From Bdellovibrionia bacterium (lineage in GTDB: Bacteria; Bdellovibrionota; Bdellovibrionia; Bdellovibrionales; JAGQZY01): DNA of 64,000 nt. Every line of letters starts with the position of its first letter. Within the stretch, counting starts at the first letter, position 1. The translations under genes were made by a program, and so were the position numbers. The notes under the pieces were generated by a model, which saw nothing but the letters and a program-made list of their open reading frames with translations, did no database searches and was not told the origin of the DNA. The stretch lies in NCBI GenBank assembly GCA_030427805.1, contig JAUICP010000001.1:1116001-1180000 (forward strand). Direction: 5' to 3'. Shown in pieces: positions 55,146 to 63,489 of this stretch.

Positions 55146-55748
55146 TTGAGGCAAATTCACATCGTGCCCATTGCAATTTTACTTTCATTGATGGCCTTTG
55201 GCGGATATTTATTTTTTGCGACGGACCTTCTCGCTCCTCCGCAAAAGCACGAAATTTTGATGGAAGTTAAAGGACTTGAAAAGTACAAGCTGAATCATAA
55301 TGGGGAGGAATGGGACTTCTTTCGAGAAGTAAAGCCATATAATTTAGTTTATGTCGGTTTTGTAAATTGCCCAGATGTTTGCCCTCTGACATTGAGTCAG
55401 ACGGCCAGTGCGATGAGCAAGCTCCCAGGATACAAGCAAAGTAAAATTAGAGTTATATTTGTGAGTGTCGATCATGAGGCAGACACACCAGATTCTGTAG
55501 CACGTTACGCGAAGAATTTTAACGAAGATTTCATCGGTCTCACTGGAACTAAAGAGCAGATCAGTGACTTTGTGGGGGCTATTGGTGCTCAATACTTCAA
55601 AAGGGAAACTCCAAAAAGTTCGCAAGTTTATAATTACGCTCATTCAGATCGAATATTTATTCTTGATCAGCAAGCCAATTTAATCGCGACGATCTATAGA
55701 GCTCACAATGCAGATCAAATATTAGGTGAATTAAAAAAAATCTTTTAA
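55146..55748 (+). CDS. Sco1/SenC family copper chaperone
   Basis: A 200-residue protein with one N-terminal helix and a thioredoxin-fold periplasmic domain that hands copper to the CuA site of cytochrome c oxidase. NCPDVCP gives Cys75 and Cys79, and YAHSD supplies the third ligand His166. FVSVDHEADTPDSVARYAKN is a family signature. The start is a TTG at 55146 with GGAGG six to seven bases upstream. It is immediately followed by a PCuAC-type lipoprotein, its usual partner. Confidence 0.92.
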   Translation: MRQIHIVPIAILLSLMAFGGYLFFATDLLAPPQKHEILMEVKGLEKYKLNHNGEEWDFFREVKPYNLVYVGFVNCPDVCPLTLSQTASAMSKLPGYKQSKIRVIFVSVDHEADTPDSVARYAKNFNEDFIGLTGTKEQISDFVGAIGAQYFKRETPKSSQVYNYAHSDRIFILDQQANLIATIYRAHNADQILGELKKIF

Positions 55749-55763
55749 CCAAAGAAGAGAGTT

Positions 55764-56270
55764 ATGTTGAAACTATTTTTCATTTTAATCTTGAGTATCG
55801 GATTGGTGTCCTGCACATCGGATAAGGGTAAGAAAAAGAAGGTCGAAGAACATAAGGGTCATCATTCAGCCCAAGAAAAAAAGGCTGGAGCCGATTCCCC
55901 AGCTCAAACGCAAGAGGGCCTGAAACTAGAAGGGGCCTATTACGTGATTCCTGGTGAAGCCATGAAGATGGCCGCTGCCTACGGAACGATTACTAACACT
56001 ACAGACGATAATATGGCCCTAAAGGCCAGTAGTGCGAAGTTTTTTAAGACTCTCGAGATACATAAGACGATAAAAAAGGGTGACGTTACAATGATGGAGC
56101 CCATGGAGAGCTTAGAGATTCCTCCTGGAGAGAGCGTGCAGTTAAAGCCCGGTGGTATGCACTTTATGCTCATCGAAGTTCAAGAAAAGATTCCGGAGGG
56201 AACCGCTACTGAATTGGCGTTTGAACTCAATGACGAGAAAATGATCAAATTTAATTTTCCCGCCCAGTAA
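55764..56270 (+). CDS. PCu(A)C-type copper chaperone lipoprotein
   Basis: A 168-residue periplasmic lipoprotein (signal ending LVSC, Cys17) with a His/Lys-rich segment (EEHKGHHS) that may also bind metal. The copper site fits the family pattern H-x10-M-x21-H-x-M exactly: His100, Met111, His133, Met135. It works with Sco proteins to load copper into cytochrome oxidase. AGAGAG precedes ATG 55764, 15 bases after the Sco gene. No oxidase subunit is in the window. Confidence 0.9.
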   Translation: MLKLFFILILSIGLVSCTSDKGKKKKVEEHKGHHSAQEKKAGADSPAQTQEGLKLEGAYYVIPGEAMKMAAAYGTITNTTDDNMALKASSAKFFKTLEIHKTIKKGDVTMMEPMESLEIPPGESVQLKPGGMHFMLIEVQEKIPEGTATELAFELNDEKMIKFNFPAQ

Positions 56271-56279
56271 AATTAAGTC

Positions 56280-57050
56280 CTACTCATCCATCCAGTGGTG
56301 GCTGGGATCGTAGTTAAGGTATTTTTTTAAGCGATGGGTGAGTAAGTAGAATGGTATCGTATCAATAAGGGCCGCCGATACTTTGAACAGATAGTTACTG
56401 ACGAGTAGAGCGGCCATCATAGAAAGTGTCATTTCACCACGATAAAATGCGGCTCCAAAAGTTATTCCGATCACAGTAATCGAATCAACGAGTTGGCTGA
56501 CCGTGGTGCTGGCATTGTTTCTGAGCCAAAGGTGCTTACCCTTTGTTAGTTTTTTCCAAAAATGAAAGAGATGGACGTCACAAAACTGGGCCGCTAAGTA
56601 GGCGGCCATCGAAGCAAAAACAGCTCCCGCGGTATTGGCGTAAATAAGACTAAATAGGTCCACAGATCCACCGAGCTTTGCGCCATTTGGTAAGTAGACG
56701 TCTTTTGCGAGCTCTAGAGTCTGCCAAGGAGGCCTGGCATCGGGGGAGACACTTGGAAGGTGTTCACCTAGCCACATCGTGGAAAGAACTAAGGCGTTGA
56801 CCAGAAGGCCAATCCAAACGACTTGGGAGGCCTTTTTTCTGCCGTAAAACTCACCGATCAGATCTGTACACAAAAACGTAATAGGATAGGGCAAGACACC
56901 GACGGCGACTTGCAAGGGGCCAATGCTAATGAACTTTGTAATGCCAATCACATTGAGCATAGCCATGGCACCTATGAAAACACCGGAGAGTAACAAGAAG
57001 ATCAGTTGTCTGCGATCTTCGTAGTTAATTTCTTTGTTTTTTTCGGTCAC
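56280..57050 (-). CDS. Queuosine precursor transporter, YhhQ/VUT family
   Basis: A 256-residue inner-membrane protein of the YhhQ (DUF165, VUT) family that imports 7-deazaguanine precursors of queuosine. About six helices, with FLCTDLIGEFYGRKKASQVV, YLAAQFCDVHLFHFWKK and the NASTTVSQLVDSITVI segment, are characteristic. Its GTG start overlaps the pth stop by four bases (GTGA), so it is coupled to pth. The enzymes that use the precursor (tgt, queA) are not in the window. Confidence 0.88.
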   Translation of the reverse strand: MTEKNKEINYEDRRQLIFLLLSGVFIGAMAMLNVIGITKFISIGPLQVAVGVLPYPITFLCTDLIGEFYGRKKASQVVWIGLLVNALVLSTMWLGEHLPSVSPDARPPWQTLELAKDVYLPNGAKLGGSVDLFSLIYANTAGAVFASMAAYLAAQFCDVHLFHFWKKLTKGKHLWLRNNASTTVSQLVDSITVIGITFGAAFYRGEMTLSMMAALLVSNYLFKVSAALIDTIPFYLLTHRLKKYLNYDPSHHWMDE

Positions 57051-57631
57051 TTTAAAGCCTCGATGCTTTGACCAGAGTGAGTACTTGATGCCTTGGGAAA
57101 GCCATCGAAAATAATGCTTTCTATGGCATCAGAGGACTTGTTGAGGAAGTCGGGGAGATAGTCTTGTTCCTCTTTACTAAAGTTTTGTAGGACATAAGCT
57201 GCTACATCCATTTTAGGATTCGCAGGGCGACCAACACCAAGACGTACACGTATGTAATCGTTTGATCCAAGCTTTTCATTGATATCTCGGATTCCATTGT
57301 GTCCGCCATGCCCGCGTTTTGTCTGAATGCGAATGACGCCAAAGTCTTGGTCAATTTCGTCGTGAATGACGATAATGTTTTGAGGTTTGATCTTGTAGAA
57401 TTCAGCCAAGCCCTGGACTGACTGTCCGGATAAATTCATGTAGGTCTGGGGCTGAGCAAAAATTATTTTCTGATCATCGAGCTGCATGTGGTAGGTCACA
57501 GCCTTCTTCTCAGTTTTATAGGAAGGTTGGCCCGTTGAGGTCAGAAAAGCATCAACCGCCATAAAACCAATATTATGACGGGTGAGTAGATACTTACTTC
57601 CTGGATTACCTAATCCGACAACGAGCCACAT
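57047..57631 (-). CDS. pth: Peptidyl-tRNA hydrolase
   Basis: Recycles peptidyl-tRNA released from stalled ribosomes. At 194 residues, typical. VVGLGNPGSKYLLTRHNIGF holds the catalytic His20, QTYMNLSGQSV the substrate Asn, IVIHDEIDQDFG the catalytic Asp, and GGHNGIRDI the tRNA contact. It is 26 bases downstream of rplY in the conserved prs-rplY-pth order and is coupled by overlap to the queuosine-precursor transporter gene. Confidence 0.96.
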   Translation of the reverse strand: MWLVVGLGNPGSKYLLTRHNIGFMAVDAFLTSTGQPSYKTEKKAVTYHMQLDDQKIIFAQPQTYMNLSGQSVQGLAEFYKIKPQNIIVIHDEIDQDFGVIRIQTKRGHGGHNGIRDINEKLGSNDYIRVRLGVGRPANPKMDVAAYVLQNFSKEEQDYLPDFLNKSSDAIESIIFDGFPKASSTHSGQSIEALK

Positions 57632-57657
57632 AGAATTCTTAAAGAATAGCTACGGGA

Positions 57658-58308
57658 TTAGCCTTCTTTAGGGGCCTCGCCAGCAGGGGCTGCTTCGCCT
57701 TCTGGAGTAGCTGCAACGGGCTCTTCTACTTTTTCTTCTTTAGGAGCATTAACCGTTACGATGGTTCGCTCTGGAGCGGTCATCGCTTTAACGCCTGAAG
57801 GAAGTTTAAGATCAGAAACGTGCAAGGAATCATTAAGATTCAACTCTGATACATCAACCTCAATATGATCGGGAATGGAATTGGCAGCACACTCAATTTC
57901 AAGTTCGCGAAGAGTTTGGTTGATGAGACCACCTTGTTCTTTAACACCGATCGAAGTACCCATAAGCTTGATTTCAACAGGAACACGAATGCTTCCAGTC
58001 ATATCGAGTGCATAAAGGTCAACGTGCATAGGCTTGTTTGTAGATGGTTCGTAAGCAACATTTTTAAAAAGAACACGAAGTGATTGCGCTTCTTTAACTT
58101 CAGAATCACCGATTACGAAAACAGTCGATTCGTGCTTGGCAGTTCCGAATCGCTCTACAGTCAACTGGTCAATTTTGCAGTTGATGTTTGCTTTTAATTT
58201 TGGACCGTAGATAACCGCAGGAATCATCTTTTCTTTGCGATTAGCTTTAGAAATTCCTTTTCCGGTCATGCGAGATTTAACTGAGATTGAAATTTGATCG
58301 TTTGTCAT
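57658..58308 (-). CDS. rplY: Ribosomal protein bL25, CTC long form
   Basis: Binds 5S rRNA in the large subunit. The 216-residue form carries the additional C-terminal TL5/CTC beta domain, seen in many bacteria but not in E. coli. Evidence: SRMTGKGISKANRKEKMIPAVIYG at the start with basic rRNA-binding residues, LYALDMTGSIRVPVEIKLMG in the middle, and an Ala/Pro/Glu-rich disordered tail. AGAGG precedes ATG 58308. It is between prs and pth. Confidence 0.95.
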   Translation of the reverse strand: MTNDQISISVKSRMTGKGISKANRKEKMIPAVIYGPKLKANINCKIDQLTVERFGTAKHESTVFVIGDSEVKEAQSLRVLFKNVAYEPSTNKPMHVDLYALDMTGSIRVPVEIKLMGTSIGVKEQGGLINQTLRELEIECAANSIPDHIEVDVSELNLNDSLHVSDLKLPSGVKAMTAPERTIVTVNAPKEEKVEEPVAATPEGEAAPAGEAPKEG

Positions 58309-58339
58309 TTTTTACCTCTAAAAAACATTAAATATATTC

Positions 58340-59284
58340 TTAATCAAAAAGGCTACTTACTGAGGCATTTCCGTAAATTCTGCGCATCGCCTCGGCTACT
58401 ACAGGAGCCATAGTTGTTACTTCTATTTTATTACAAGCCATTGCCGCTTCATTGAGTGGAATCGTATCTGAGACAATAACTTTTTCGAGACTGGATTCTG
58501 TGATTCGGCTAATTGCCGGGCCAGAAAATAGGGCATGGGTTGCCATGGCGTATACTTTCTTAGCGCCGTTGTTCATCAAGCTTTCAGCCGCTTGAGTTAA
58601 AGTGCCAGCTGTATCAATCATATCGTCGACGATGATGGCGACTTTATCTTGAACATCACCAATGAGGTGGAGGGCCTTTGCTTCGTTGGGTCCCGATCGT
58701 CTTTTATCAATAATCGCAATAGGGGCTTCAATTCGTTTGGCAAAAGCACGAGTTCTTTCGACCCCGCCGGAATCTGGAGAGACAACGACATATTCACTCC
58801 CTTTACCGAAATGTTCGCGCCAATAGCGAGCCATAGTAGGGATAGCAAATAAGTGATCAACTGGAACATTGAAAAAACCTTGGATCTGAGCCGCGTGAAG
58901 ATCGACGCAAACAACGCGGTCGGCTCCGGCCGACGTGATGAGGTCAGCAACACATTTGGCTGAAATGGGAGCCCTTGGAGCGACCTTTCGATCCTGGCGG
59001 GCATAACCATAATAGGGGATAACAGCAGTGATCGATTTGGCAGATGCTCTTTTCAGGGCATCTAAAATGATGAATAACTCCATGTAGTTTTCGTTCACAG
59101 GAGGACACGTGCTTTGAATGACAAAGCAGCTGTCACCGCGCACGCTCTCATGGATCTCAACTTGGACTTCTCCATCAGCAAATCGCTTAAGGATACAATC
59201 ACCCAGTTGAACTCCTGCTGCTTCGGCTACTTTCTGAGCAAAAGCAGAATTCGAATTCCCAGTAAATATCTTCAGTCCAGACAT
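58340..59284 (-). CDS. prs: Ribose-phosphate pyrophosphokinase
   Basis: Makes PRPP from ribose-5-P and ATP for nucleotide, His, Trp and NAD synthesis (also used by NadC here). The 314-residue form matches E. coli in length. LKIFTGNSNSAFA, the flexible PYYGYARQDRK, DLHAAQIQGFF, VSPDSGGVERTRAFAKR and the PRPP loop VDDMIDTAGTL are all present. The GTG at 59302 adds six residues and has GGAG too close to it, so ATG 59284 is preferred for length. First gene of the prs-rplY-pth-yhhQ group. Confidence 0.96.
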   Translation of the reverse strand: MSGLKIFTGNSNSAFAQKVAEAAGVQLGDCILKRFADGEVQVEIHESVRGDSCFVIQSTCPPVNENYMELFIILDALKRASAKSITAVIPYYGYARQDRKVAPRAPISAKCVADLITSAGADRVVCVDLHAAQIQGFFNVPVDHLFAIPTMARYWREHFGKGSEYVVVSPDSGGVERTRAFAKRIEAPIAIIDKRRSGPNEAKALHLIGDVQDKVAIIVDDMIDTAGTLTQAAESLMNNGAKKVYAMATHALFSGPAISRITESSLEKVIVSDTIPLNEAAMACNKIEVTTMAPVVAEAMRRIYGNASVSSLFD

Positions 59285-59388
59285 AGTGGGTTTATGTCGC
59301 ACATCTCCATTGAAATGTCTAGAATTGTTTAGGATTTACCTGCTCGGAGCTACAAAAACTGTGGGGTGCGGTGAGTAATTCTTTCAAA

Positions 59389-60897
59389 TTACTGAGTTTT
59401 TAAATTTTCTTTCCGTAGGAGCGAGGGAGAAGGGAGTTGGGCGACCCATTCCATTAATGACCGATTGTCCCAGTCGCCATGCCAGGTAACGAGGGGCTCC
59501 AAAGGTTCATTATAGCCTCTGGAGCGGTAGCGATCGACGAGAACGGCAAAATAGAGTCGGGTGAAATTAGAGTAGAGGGTCTTATACCTTCCTTCCAGGT
59601 AGGTAGAGTCCGCCGAGGTGGGAAAACCAATATGGGCGACCCTTGGGAATTGCAAGAGCTTGTCAGCAAAAATCAAGCAGGCACTGGCGCAGTGACCATC
59701 GGTTAAAAAGTAGATTTCGGCGCGAACCGGAGACGGATAGGACTCATTTCTCGAAGGAGCAGGGGTTAGAGCCATCCCTTTTTTGAGGCCAAATTGAATC
59801 GAAGCAATTGAAGTCTCAATAGCTCGATAGCTGGGTGATTTCTTGAGGCCTTGTTTTTTGAGTTGATTTAAAATTCCCTGGTAATGTTTAAGGTTTTCGG
59901 GGCTTACACGGATTTGACCATAGCGCCGCGAAGGTTTGGCAAAGAGTCGATAACTCGTATATTCGGGAGTAAATAGGGCATTTAAAACTTCATCGCCCCA
60001 GCGTGGTGCTCCCCCTCGGTTATGGCGTAGGTCGATCACTATTTTTTGTGCAGACCTAATTTTCTTTAGTGTCGAAATTAGCCGAAAAAAGCGTTTTCTA
60101 TCTTTTGCCTGGTCAATTTGAAAGCTCGGAATATTGACCCAATAAAAGTTCTTTTTAATCTTCTTAACACTCATTTCTGGGCTGGTACCAAAAGAAGCTT
60201 TAGTAAGCGGGTCTTTAAGGTGGGTGAGTGCTGGGTGATAATTAAAATTATAGGCCCTTCGAGTCTTTCCCTCTTGAAAGATACAATTTCTCGGTCTTTG
60301 CACAAAAGGATTCTTGTGGTCGAAAAGAATATAAGGTGAATACATCACCCAGTGGGCTTGAAGGTTGGGATTACCCATATAAGGAAGAACGTCGGTTTGT
60401 AATATATCGAGAACTTTTCTGCCATCACATGAAAGCAGGATTGAATTTATTGGCGGAAGTTCGCCAAAAAGCTTTGTATCTTTAGACCGGTAATGAACAA
60501 CAAATTGATTTTGCCGATAGGCAATAATGAGGCCCGGCCATTCGAGGTTCGGCGCTTCGAGCTTATCTGAGAAATCAAAGTTGAGGTGACTGTCTTGGAA
60601 TCCTTTAATGTAGTACAGGAGGGCGTATCGGTACCCGAATTCGTTTTCGACACGTTCAATGAGTTTCATACTTTCTTGGGTGCCTCTGAGCATCCAGTCG
60701 CGAAAAAATGGATTTTCTTTGTCCACCGGGCCTGGATGTTCTTGGCTAAGAATTCTATTGGCATCTTTAAGGTCGCGAATGGCGAGAGTTCGCCAGTCGG
60801 TTTCTTCATCCCTTGGTGCTCCGATGGACAGATGGCTGGTAGTCAGAAGCAAGAAGATGAGTAATAAGGAAACACTGACTGAATTGCCTGAGCTCAT
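59389..60897 (-). CDS. Exported S41-family (C-terminal-processing-like) serine peptidase
   Basis: A 502-residue exported protein (signal peptide to about residue 26) of the S41 / tail-specific protease group. IVIDLRHNRGGAPRWGDEVL is the family's strand plus GG loop, and FLTDGHCASACLIFADKL contains the nucleophile candidate Ser405. The usual PDZ domain is not obvious, and the catalytic Lys position is not clear. It could degrade or trim periplasmic or external proteins. Its ATG overlaps the rdgB stop by four bases, so it is expressed with rdgB, rph and the amidase. Confidence 0.8.
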   Translation of the reverse strand: MSSGNSVSVSLLLIFLLLTTSHLSIGAPRDEETDWRTLAIRDLKDANRILSQEHPGPVDKENPFFRDWMLRGTQESMKLIERVENEFGYRYALLYYIKGFQDSHLNFDFSDKLEAPNLEWPGLIIAYRQNQFVVHYRSKDTKLFGELPPINSILLSCDGRKVLDILQTDVLPYMGNPNLQAHWVMYSPYILFDHKNPFVQRPRNCIFQEGKTRRAYNFNYHPALTHLKDPLTKASFGTSPEMSVKKIKKNFYWVNIPSFQIDQAKDRKRFFRLISTLKKIRSAQKIVIDLRHNRGGAPRWGDEVLNALFTPEYTSYRLFAKPSRRYGQIRVSPENLKHYQGILNQLKKQGLKKSPSYRAIETSIASIQFGLKKGMALTPAPSRNESYPSPVRAEIYFLTDGHCASACLIFADKLLQFPRVAHIGFPTSADSTYLEGRYKTLYSNFTRLYFAVLVDRYRSRGYNEPLEPLVTWHGDWDNRSLMEWVAQLPSPSLLRKENLKTQ

Positions 60898-61490
60898 TGC
60901 TCTCCTTGCATGAGGCTGAGTAAGCTTTTGGCGGCCTGAGCTCTATGGGATATTTTGTTTTTTTCTGATCGTTCCATTTCTGCCAATGTTTTTTCAGAAG
61001 AATCGGGGATAAAAACGGGGTCGTAACCGAAGCCACCAGTTCCCATCTGCTTTGCCGCTATATTTCCTTTGAGTTCCCCGGTAATCACGTGTTCATTTCC
61101 GTCAGGGTCGTAGACAACCAGTGTGCAAACGAATTGGGCCTTCCTATTTGAGCCGCAGCGAATGGACATCATTTTTAAAAGCTTAGCCACATTTTCGGAG
61201 TCTTGAGCTTTTTCTCCAGCGTAACGAGCTGAGTGAATCCCGGGTAATCCATTGAGACCATCTACCTCGAGGCCAGAATCTTCGCCGATGACCCAGTAGC
61301 CCGGTTGAACAGCCTTCATTGCCTTTGCCTTGATTCGAGCATTGGCCTCGAAGCTGTCGCCATCCTCTGGCGGCATGGTAAAGACGTTGAGGTCAGCGGG
61401 TGAGAATATTTTATAGCCCTTTGGTTCTAAAATATTTCGGTACTCATTAAGCTTGCCACTATTTGAAGTCGATACCCAAATATCCATCAC
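60894..61490 (-). CDS. rdgB: XTP/dITP pyrophosphatase (RdgB/HAM1)
   Basis: Removes non-canonical purine nucleotides (XTP, dITP) from the pool. The 198-residue protein has STSNSGKLNEYRNIL, IGEDSGLEVDGLNGLPGIHS, SARYAGEKA and GGFGYDPVFIP, the full set of family motifs. The first two codons are both Met, so the start may shift by one. It is 10 bases downstream of rph, a widespread neighbour, and overlaps the S41 gene. Confidence 0.95.
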   Translation of the reverse strand: MMDIWVSTSNSGKLNEYRNILEPKGYKIFSPADLNVFTMPPEDGDSFEANARIKAKAMKAVQPGYWVIGEDSGLEVDGLNGLPGIHSARYAGEKAQDSENVAKLLKMMSIRCGSNRKAQFVCTLVVYDPDGNEHVITGELKGNIAAKQMGTGGFGYDPVFIPDSSEKTLAEMERSEKNKISHRAQAAKSLLSLMQGEQ

Positions 61491-61500
61491 GAATCCTTTT

Positions 61501-62235
61501 CTATGAGTGAGCCGGGTTTAATCCCTGTTCGCTGAGGCACTGTTCTTGAACTTTGAAGAGTTCTTCACATCCACTTTGCGCAAGATCGATCATTGAGTTC
61601 ATCTGATCGCGAGTAAAAGCAACTCCCTCCGCGGTCCCCTGGATTTCAACGAACTTGCCATCTTGAGTCATTACAAAATTCATATCGGTTTCGGCATCAC
61701 AGTCTTCGACGTAATTGAGGTCGAGAAGAGGGCCACTTTCGGTGAGTCCCACGCTAATCGCCGATACTAAAAAGTTCATAGGATTTTCTTTGATATCGCC
61801 TCCTTTAAGGAGTTTACCGAGTGCGAGAGAAAGGGCAACGGCACCACCGGTAATCGAAGCAGTACGAGTTCCTCCATCTGCTTGGAGAACATCGCAATCG
61901 ACGATGATTTGTCGTTCTCCCAGTTTATAGAGATCAACACACGAACGAAGAGAGCGACCAATGAGTCGCGAAATTTCTTGGGTTCGTCCACTATTAGCAG
62001 CCTTATCCCGTCTTATTCTTTCGTGGGTAGAGCGCGGGAGCATTCCGTATTCAGCAGTGACCCAACCTTTTTCGGTTCCTTGTAACCACTTTGGAATATT
62101 GTTTTCAACACTTGCTGTGCAGTGGACTTTTGTATCACCAAATTCAATGATGACACTTCCTTCGGCATAGCGATTAGCTTGAGGGCTAATACGGACAGGA
62201 CGTAATTGATTTTCTTTTCTTTTATCGATTCTCAT
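61501..62235 (-). CDS. rph: Ribonuclease PH
   Basis: Phosphorolytic 3'-5' exonuclease that trims tRNA 3' ends. At 244 residues, normal. Evidence: MLPRSTHERIRRDKAANSGR, the phosphate-binding SGRTQEISRLIGRSLR, VDCDVLQADGGTRTASITG and the closing IQGTAEGVAFTRDQMNSM. It begins three bases after the amidase stop and precedes rdgB, the common rph-rdgB pair. Confidence 0.95.
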   Translation of the reverse strand: MRIDKRKENQLRPVRISPQANRYAEGSVIIEFGDTKVHCTASVENNIPKWLQGTEKGWVTAEYGMLPRSTHERIRRDKAANSGRTQEISRLIGRSLRSCVDLYKLGERQIIVDCDVLQADGGTRTASITGGAVALSLALGKLLKGGDIKENPMNFLVSAISVGLTESGPLLDLNYVEDCDAETDMNFVMTQDGKFVEIQGTAEGVAFTRDQMNSMIDLAQSGCEELFKVQEQCLSEQGLNPAHS

Positions 62236-62238
62236 GGC

Positions 62239-63027
62239 CTAATTTAGGCGCGTATTCGCGGATTTGTCCACGATTTCTTTATATTTGACGATGCCCTCAT
62301 AAATTTTTTCGACGATTTGATTTTGGTACCCGGAACGGTGCAGCCTTTTCGCTTCGTTGGGATTAGAAATGTAACCAATTTCAATGAGTACTGAGGGGAT
62401 TTGAACGTTACTCACTAAATAAAATGGAGCCTGTCTGACAGCATTTTTTCGTTTCTTTGAGTAGGGGACATCCCAAGTTTTGTACAAGCTGCGGCTCAAC
62501 TCTTGACTGAGCCAAATCCGATTTTGTCTCTTGAGATCATCGATTATGGATTGAATATCTGACTTCGTAGGTTTCGCTTTTACTTTTCCTTCTTTGAGGA
62601 TGTGATGGTTTTTCTGTTCGACACTGGCCAGATACAATGAGATTTCCTCTCCTTCGAGGGGGTTTTGAAAGTAAAACTCAACGCCCCTTGCTCTGGGATC
62701 GATTGATGCATTGGCGTGAATAGAAACGAAAAGATCTGAGCCTTTTCTTTGGGAGAGCTCTTCCCTCTGGTTGAGACTCAGATAACTATCATCATACCGA
62801 GTGAGCTTGGCCGCAAATACAGAATTCTGATTTAATTTTTTCAAAAGTTTTTTTGCGAAGACAAGTGTGAGTTCCGCTTCGACATAATTTTTACGAACAG
62901 CACCCTGATCGGTTCCGCCATGACCGGGATCAATGAGAACATTCATTTTTTCATTGGACGCTTCACTGAGTGACGGAATAACAAGACTGACCGCTATAGA
63001 AACGAAAAAAATGAGAAGAAGCTTCAT
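62239..63027 (-). CDS. N-acetylmuramoyl-L-alanine amidase (Amidase_3)
   Basis: Cuts the amide bond between MurNAc and the stem peptide, as in cell separation. The 262-residue exported enzyme has a signal peptide (to about residue 22) and the catalytic zinc domain with LIDPGHGGTDQGAV, the zinc Glu in YVEAELTLVFAKKL, FVSIHANA and VLIEIGYISNPNEAKRL with the second Glu. There is no AMIN targeting domain. It is the first gene of the amidase-rph-rdgB-S41 group. The ribosome site is weak. Confidence 0.92.
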   Translation of the reverse strand: MKLLLIFFVSIAVSLVIPSLSEASNEKMNVLIDPGHGGTDQGAVRKNYVEAELTLVFAKKLLKKLNQNSVFAAKLTRYDDSYLSLNQREELSQRKGSDLFVSIHANASIDPRARGVEFYFQNPLEGEEISLYLASVEQKNHHILKEGKVKAKPTKSDIQSIIDDLKRQNRIWLSQELSRSLYKTWDVPYSKKRKNAVRQAPFYLVSNVQIPSVLIEIGYISNPNEAKRLHRSGYQNQIVEKIYEGIVKYKEIVDKSANTRLN

Positions 63028-63104
63028 TACATAATTTTAGCTTCGATCGGTCTAAAGCTGTATCCAGGAGCCCAAAAAACGGACGATACTACAGAAAAAA
63101 AAAG
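63028..63104. other. Upstream part of the 462-base gap between amidase and coiled-coil genes
   Basis: Nothing strongly defined is visible except an A-run and a GATACT box at 63085-63090. The latter could be a -10 for the putative small RNA that begins about 63100, but no matching -35 is seen. Confidence 0.3.
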
Positions 63105-63244
63105 ACGACCTGGAAGGATCGAGGGGGGAGGACCAGGTCGCCAAGGGGGGATTGCTAATCCCTATTTGAGCAAGGGGAGTGCCACTGCCAGTGTAAAAAA
63201 GAATGGATTTGAGCCCCTAAAAGTGAAAAAAAGTGGCTCTTTTT
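63105..63244 (+). ncRNA. Candidate small RNA with GGA-rich loops and its own terminator
   Basis: The gap after the amidase start contains several hairpins. CGACCTGG (63106-63113) pairs with CCAGGTCG (63133-63140) around a purine-rich loop containing GGGGGGAGG. GGGATT-GCT-AATCCC follows at 63148-63162, then CACTG/CAGTG at about 63183-63192. GAGCC (63211-63215) pairs with GGCTC (63235-63239), followed directly by TTTTT, as in an intrinsic terminator. Repeated GGA motifs in single-stranded regions resemble CsrA-titrating RNAs. No reading frame of note is present on this strand. Confidence 0.42.
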
Positions 63245-63295
63245 GCAGACAAAATACGTCACAGGCCTCTTTCAAAACTTCTACTTTTGATACTC

Positions 63296-63310
63296 GATAG
63301 TGGAACTATC
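63296..63310. repeat. Inverted repeat upstream of the coiled-coil gene
   Basis: GATAGT (63296-63301) and ACTATC (63305-63310) around GGA, in the promoter region of the gene at 63490. It may be an operator half-site pair, without further support. Confidence 0.3.
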
Positions 63311-63421
63311 TATTGGTCATATATGAATTTTCCGAAGTGCTGAAAAACTTATGTACAGGCTCGCAGAAAACGTCTCGCTATAAAACGCCTTGTCATAAGT
63401 TCGACAGTGCTTTATCCAACC

Positions 63422-63437
63422 AAAGTCTTAAGACTTT
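63422..63437. promoter_or_regulatory. Perfect 16-bp palindrome before the coiled-coil gene
   Basis: AAAGTCTTAAGACTTT lies 53 bases before the ATG at 63490. Its length and placement suit a binding site for a dimeric regulator. No T-run follows, so it does not look like a terminator. Confidence 0.4.
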
Positions 63438-63489
63438 AGTCTCTTAGGTCGATAAGTTAAGTAATAATTAGGGTTTAAAAGGTTTGATT

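Noticed and set aside
63181-63192. GCCACTG resembling the B12 riboswitch core
   Set aside because: The surrounding elements (GGGAA, GGTG and the AGTCAGGAGACC box) are missing or in the wrong order. It is kept only as part of the candidate small RNA.
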